A stretch of 10,466 bases of DNA from Clostridia bacterium (GTDB lineage: Bacteria > Bacillota > DSM-16504 > Desulfitibacterales > Desulfitibacteraceae), in NCBI GenBank assembly GCA_018333845.1, contig JAGXSK010000333.1, forward strand, positions 1-10,466. The letters run 5' to 3'. The position numbers were made by a program, and so were the translations under genes. The notes below the pieces were generated by a model. It was not told the origin of the DNA. It ran no database searches and saw only the letters and a list, made by a program, of their open reading frames with translations. Numbering within the stretch: the stretch's first letter is position 1; each line of letters opens with the position of its first letter. Positions 7,293 through 10,466 of this stretch are shown here, piece by piece.

Positions 7293-8277
7293 ATCTGTTA
7301 TCATATACAGAATTAAAAAAATTGTCAAGAATATAGTCTACTGCCTCATAGGGAGCCAAGGATTTATTGTAAAGCTTGTCTACTAGTTGTTCCCATTGGG
7401 CATTATTTTTAAGTTCATTGAAAATGTGTTCTCTAATTTTTAGGGCCGCCATGTCCTGAACTTCCTTGCTCAATCTTAGCCTTTGCTCCTCTAGCCATTT
7501 GTCAGTACCAAGCAGATGGGCTTTATGTTCTGCTATACTGGTGCATAAGCTGTCAATGCCCTGGTTTTTAATTGCTACAACTGGGATAACAGGAATATCC
7601 CACTCATCCTTTTCTTCAAGCTTTTCTTTTAGGCACAAGAAAGCCTCTACTTCTGTTTTAACTCTATGTGCACCATCCAAGTCTGACTTGTTTATTACAA
7701 AAATATCAGCAATTTCCATGACTCCGGCTTTTAGCACCTGTATAGTATCCCCGGCATTGGGAGTAAGGACTACAAGGGTGGTATGAGCTACATTCATTAT
7801 CTCCACTTCAGATTGTCCCACGCCAACAGTTTCAACAATTATTATATCCTTGCCAAAGGCATCTAGAAGCCTTATAACATTTTTTGTGCCCTGGGACAAA
7901 CCGCCAAAACTACCCCTGCTGCCCATACTTCTAATGAAAACATCATCATCCAGGAAATGATCCTGCATTCTAATCCTGTCTCCTAGAAGGGCTCCACCAG
8001 TAAAGGGGCTTGTTGGATCCACAGCAACTACACCTACAGTTTTCCCCAGTTTTCTGTAGTATGCTATCATACAATCCACCAGGGAGCTTTTGCCAGCACC
8101 AGGAGCCCCTGTAACTCCTATAACATGAGCCTTTCCTGTATAGGGAAACAAAGCTGTTAAAATTTCTTCTGCCCCGGGCAGACCGTTTTCAACAGCGGTT
8201 ATGGCTTTTGCTAGTGCCCTTATATTGCCCTGCAGCAGGGAATCCACCAGTCTCACATGTTCACCACCTATGCTCAA
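7285..8277 (-). CDS. meaB: MeaB/ArgK-type GTPase (methylmalonyl-CoA mutase-associated chaperone)
   Basis: MeaB is a G3E P-loop GTPase that gates cobalamin loading and protects B12-dependent acyl-CoA mutases such as methylmalonyl-CoA mutase; older annotations call it an arginine/ornithine transport ATPase. The Walker A motif GAPGAGKSS is at residues 57-65, followed by VDPTSPFTGGALLGDRIRM (86-104), ETVGVGQSE (149-157) and the guanine-specificity motif NKSD (196-199). A helical C-terminal dimerisation region follows. The longest frame starts at TTG (8277), with AAAGGGA close upstream. A GTG at 8256-8254 has a better AGGTGG site 7 nt upstream and gives an N-terminus (VRLVDSLLQGNIRALAKAIT) that fits the family, so the true start may be 8256. 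No mutase subunit or B12-binding protein is in the window. The gene is 24 nt downstream of the small membrane protein gene. Confidence 0.93.
   Translation of the reverse strand: MSIGGEHVRLVDSLLQGNIRALAKAITAVENGLPGAEEILTALFPYTGKAHVIGVTGAPGAGKSSLVDCMIAYYRKLGKTVGVVAVDPTSPFTGGALLGDRIRMQDHFLDDDVFIRSMGSRGSFGGLSQGTKNVIRLLDAFGKDIIIVETVGVGQSEVEIMNVAHTTLVVLTPNAGDTIQVLKAGVMEIADIFVINKSDLDGAHRVKTEVEAFLCLKEKLEEKDEWDIPVIPVVAIKNQGIDSLCTSIAEHKAHLLGTDKWLEEQRLRLSKEVQDMAALKIREHIFNELKNNAQWEQLVDKLYNKSLAPYEAVDYILDNFFNSVYDNRYK
7300..7328 (-). promoter_or_regulatory. Sigma-A promoter for the valS T-box transcript, inside the meaB 3' end
   Basis: A perfect TTGACA (7328-7323) is followed after 17 nt by TATGAT (7305-7300) on the minus strand. 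Transcription would begin near 7293, about 30 nt before the first paired strand of T-box stem I and about 320 nt before the valS ATG, a normal T-box leader length. The promoter lies within the codons for the last 15 or so residues of MeaB. The near-consensus match and correct position make it convincing, though unproven. Confidence 0.75.
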
Positions 8278-8301
8278 TTATTCCCTTTATTGTAACATAT
8301 A

Positions 8302-8709
8302 TTATATTTTTACCGAGTGTTTCTTTTTGAGCTTTTCGCCTCTTTTTTCTAAAACATTCAGCCTCTTTATATTAGAACCACAAATTCCAGCTCCTGTTCC
8401 CAATAAAGTTTTGACTACAAAATCAATTCCCATTTCTAAGGGTATTACCCCAAGGATTAAATACAACAAAACAAAGGGCAGTTGATATAATAAAGCTATA
8501 CTGGCATACCTGTACAGGTTCTTCCAATCTCCCAAAATATAGCCTAAAACACCCAACCCTACTAGTAAAACACTCCACTGGACATTATTCCATGCAGCTA
8601 AATGAATGTATCCTTCATCAAGGGGCAGTTGAAGCAGTAAAATTAGAGTTCCGAAAATAATGGTGGCCATCCACATAATAATAAGGCTAAGCTTTACACT
8701 TTTAGACAA
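8302..8709 (-). CDS. Small integral membrane protein of unknown function
   Basis: I do not recognise this 135-residue protein. It has three clear hydrophobic segments: about residues 8-28 (LIIMWMATIIFGTLILLLQL), 44-61 (WSVLLVGLGVLGYILGDW) and 68-90 (YASIALLYQLPFVLLYLILG). A fourth, weaker and glycine-rich one lies at about 95-112 (FVVKTLLGTGAGICG). The tail is strongly basic (LEKRGEKLKKKHSVKI), which by the positive-inside rule places the C-terminus in the cytoplasm. The start is TTG at 8709-8707, well supported by GGAGGG 7 nt upstream. It is 24 nt upstream of meaB on the same strand, so the two are probably cotranscribed, but nothing in the protein suggests a link to B12 enzymes. That it is a real gene is fairly secure from the ribosome binding site and membrane-protein composition. 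Confidence 0.75.
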   Translation of the reverse strand: MSKSVKLSLIIMWMATIIFGTLILLLQLPLDEGYIHLAAWNNVQWSVLLVGLGVLGYILGDWKNLYRYASIALLYQLPFVLLYLILGVIPLEMGIDFVVKTLLGTGAGICGSNIKRLNVLEKRGEKLKKKHSVKI

Positions 8710-8868
8710 GGCCGATCCCTCCTCTGTTAGTGTGAAAATTATTAGCTGCTAAAATGATGTAATAAATTTTATGCCCATGGAGGACATATAATAATTCTTT
8801 TTCTTGACTTTTTGAATAACTATATGAAAAAATTAAACCCAGGTAAAAATGTAAAAAGGAGCGTTTAA
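8710..8868. promoter_or_regulatory. Divergent intergenic region between the membrane protein/meaB unit and the EamA transporter
   Basis: This AT-rich 159-bp region must hold promoters for both directions. For the minus strand, TTCAAA (8816-8811) and TATTAT (8793-8788) are 17 nt apart. For the plus strand, TATAAT lies at 8787-8792 without a good -35. A TTGACT at 8804-8809 has no -10 at normal spacing, the nearest being TATATG after only 11 nt. An imperfect palindrome TTAGCTGCTAA lies near 8742-8752 and could be an operator. None of these assignments is strong. Confidence 0.4.
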
Positions 8869-9756
8869 ATGGTAATTACTAGACAGGTAAAAGCAGATTT
8901 CCTCTTACTAGTTGTGGCAGCAATATGGGGTTTGACTTTTGTAGTGGTAAAAAATGCCCTTGATGACATTCAACCCTTTACATTTAATGCCTATCGATTT
9001 TTGGTTGCAGGAATCTTCATGATTGTTATATGCATTTTCTACAAAATCAAGTTTAACAGGCTTTTGCTAAAAATTGGTACAATAATAGGTTTTTTTCTAT
9101 TTCTTGGCTATAGCTTTCAAACAATAGGCCTGCAGTATACAACTGCATCTAATTCTGGATTTATTACAGGTCTGGCAGTTGTTTTTGTGCCTCTTTTTGC
9201 TACAATATTTACAAAAAAGCTGCCGGGCATGTACAGCATAGCTGGAGCCGTACTGGCAGCTATAGGCTTATTCTTTCTTTCTGTGGACAGTACCTTAACC
9301 TATAACAGTGGAGACATAATGACATTGTTTGGTGCTATTTGTTTTGCAGTCTACATCCTGCTCCTGGGAAAATATTCTCCGCAGTTTGATACTATACCAT
9401 TGGTGGCCATGCAAATTTTTGTTGTAGCTTTTTTAAGTCTAATATGTTCACTTACACTAGAAACCCCATCAGTAACCATGACCTCAGCAGTAATAATAGC
9501 CCTGCTTGTTTGTGCAATTCCTGCTACATGTCTGGCATTCATGATACAAACCTGGGCCCAAAAATTTACCACACCCACACGTACCATTATTATTATAACT
9601 ACTGAGCCTGTTTTTGCTGCTTTATTTGCCTATATGCTTCTGGGAGAGATTTTTACCACCAGGCACCTCCTAGGTGCTGTTCTTATGCTCATGGGTATTT
9701 TACTAGTTGAATTTAAAGGGGAAACACAGGAAACGGCAGTTAATGTGGATGATTGA
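8869..9756 (+). CDS. EamA-domain (DMT superfamily) transporter
   Basis: This 295-residue protein has the layout of a ten-helix drug/metabolite transporter made of two EamA repeats. The first repeat covers about residues 8-140 and opens with LLLVVAAIWGLTFVVVKNAL, containing the typical WG-x-x-F pattern. It continues with FTFNAYRFLVAG and TTASNSGFITGLAVVFVPLF. The second covers about 150-285, with DIMTLFGAICFAVYILLLGKY, TRTIIIITTEPVFAALFAYMLLGE and LLGAVLMLMGILLVE. The TTASNSGFITGL and EPVFAALFAYMLLGE segments are strong family marks. Substrate cannot be inferred; members export amino acids, metabolites or drugs. The ATG at 8869 has AAGGAG 7 nt upstream. It stands alone on the plus strand, divergent from the meaB unit, with no clear terminator before the next gene. 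Confidence 0.92.
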   Translation: MVITRQVKADFLLLVVAAIWGLTFVVVKNALDDIQPFTFNAYRFLVAGIFMIVICIFYKIKFNRLLLKIGTIIGFFLFLGYSFQTIGLQYTTASNSGFITGLAVVFVPLFATIFTKKLPGMYSIAGAVLAAIGLFFLSVDSTLTYNSGDIMTLFGAICFAVYILLLGKYSPQFDTIPLVAMQIFVVAFLSLICSLTLETPSVTMTSAVIIALLVCAIPATCLAFMIQTWAQKFTTPTRTIIIITTEPVFAALFAYMLLGEIFTTRHLLGAVLMLMGILLVEFKGETQETAVNVDD

Positions 9757-9876
9757 GCTTCATTTGAAATCATTTTGATTGAAATTATGTGGTAAAGAAA
9801 AGGATAATCAGGTACGTTAATTGAATATTTAATTAAGATTAACGACTAATTACCAAGTCCAGGGAGGAGATGATTC

Positions 9877-10466
9877 ATGGAAAAGCTTCCTAAAAAAAAT
9901 AAAATACTAATTGTTGATGACGATACAATGAATCTAAATCTATTAGAGGCCTTTTTGACAGCTGCCAATGAAAATTATGAACTTATCAGTGCAGCTAATG
10001 GGTCTCAGGCTTTAGAGAAGGTTGCAAAATACAATCCTGATTTAGTCCTGCTAGATATTATGATGCCTGAAATAAATGGATTTGATGTCTGTTCCATTAT
10101 AAAAAACAACCCTGCAACCAGATTTTTACCAGTCATACTAATTACAGCTTTAAACGACAGGGAGAATAAGATCAAGGGAATAGAAGTAGGTGCCGATGAT
10201 TTTCTTGCCAAGCCTGTGGATAGAATTGAGCTTATTACAAGGGTCAAGTCCCTGCTTCTTACAAAATCACTCCATGATGACCTGGAAAACCATTACAAAC
10301 TGTTAAAAAAAGAGCTTGCCATGGCAAAATATTTGCAGGAAAGCCTCCTTCCCAAATCTGTTCCTGACATGGCTTCACTAGACATTGCAGTTTTTTATCA
10401 GCCCAGTATTGAAATTGGTGGTGATTTTTATTATTTCATGGATATAGATGAACACAACCTTGGCAT
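9877..10466 (+). CDS. Response regulator with RsbU/SpoIIE-type PP2C phosphatase output (partial)
   Basis: The first 196 residues are present, and the gene runs off the window. Residues about 8-128 form a CheY-like receiver: the acidic cluster Asp14-Asp15-Asp16 in ILIVDDD, the phosphoacceptor Asp60 in LLDIMMPEINGFDV, Thr90 in ITA, and Lys112 in FLAKP. A helical linker of about 129-160 (SLHDDLENHYKLLKKELAMAKYLQESLLP) leads into a PPM/SpoIIE-type serine phosphatase domain, recognised by QESLLPKSVP and IGGDFYYF at 183-190. Such proteins dephosphorylate an anti-sigma-factor antagonist in partner-switching pathways, under control of a histidine kinase. The ATG at 9877 has GGAGG 9 nt upstream. No partner kinase, anti-sigma factor or antagonist is visible. 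The upstream 120 bp holds a possible weak promoter (TTGAAA, 16 nt, TATGTG, around 9764-9791). Confidence 0.9.
   Translation, partial: MEKLPKKNKILIVDDDTMNLNLLEAFLTAANENYELISAANGSQALEKVAKYNPDLVLLDIMMPEINGFDVCSIIKNNPATRFLPVILITALNDRENKIKGIEVGADDFLAKPVDRIELITRVKSLLLTKSLHDDLENHYKLLKKELAMAKYLQESLLPKSVPDMASLDIAVFYQPSIEIGGDFYYFMDIDEHNLG

Noticed and set aside
7192..7386. Plus-strand open frame of 64 codons across the T-box region
   Set aside because: It runs antisense through a structured RNA leader and the meaB end, with no ribosome binding site.
9764..9781. AATCA-TTT-TGATT small hairpin after the transporter as a terminator
   Set aside because: The stem is only 5 bp, AT-rich and not followed by a T tract.
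1..10466. CRISPR array, prophage, insertion sequence, toxin-antitoxin or defence cluster
   Set aside because: I saw no regularly spaced repeats, transposase, integrase or defence-type genes; all sizeable frames are housekeeping, transport or signalling.

Overview
This window is an ordinary chromosomal stretch from a low-GC, probably anaerobic Firmicute of the class Clostridia. The evidence is the AT-rich codon use, strong AGGAGG-type ribosome binding sites, TTG and GTG starts, a T-box leader in front of valS, the redox repressor Rex, and the order valS-folC-rex-maf-radC-mreB. I cannot name a species.

From 1 to about 8.7 kb every gene is on the minus strand. In transcription order they are a small membrane protein of unknown function (8709-8302), the G3E-type GTPase meaB (8277-7285), a valine T-box leader (about 7292-7044), valS (6974-4329), folC (4312-2975), rex (2917-2270), a 13-bp palindrome acting as a likely terminator (2262-2224), maf (2159-1578), radC (1571-882) and mreB (786 to the window edge, partial). 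valS-folC are 16 nt apart and maf-radC 6 nt apart, so each pair is almost certainly cotranscribed. mreB has its own near-consensus promoter just after radC. The valS promoter lies inside the last codons of meaB, and meaB has no terminator of its own before the T-box.

The strand switches at a 159-bp divergent intergenic region (8710-8868). On the plus strand follow an EamA/DMT-family transporter (8869-9756) and the start of a response regulator fused to an RsbU/SpoIIE-type PP2C phosphatase (9877 to the window edge, partial).

Functionally the minus-strand block is housekeeping: tRNA charging, folate polyglutamylation, NADH/NAD+ sensing, nucleotide-pool sanitation and the cell-shape cytoskeleton. 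The plus-strand genes are transport and signalling. I found no convincing new multi-gene system. The items most worth checking are the palindrome after rex, whose loop resembles a repeat I recall from Clostridia, the 15-bp tandem duplication beside it in the rex 3' end, and the layered meaB/T-box/valS control region.
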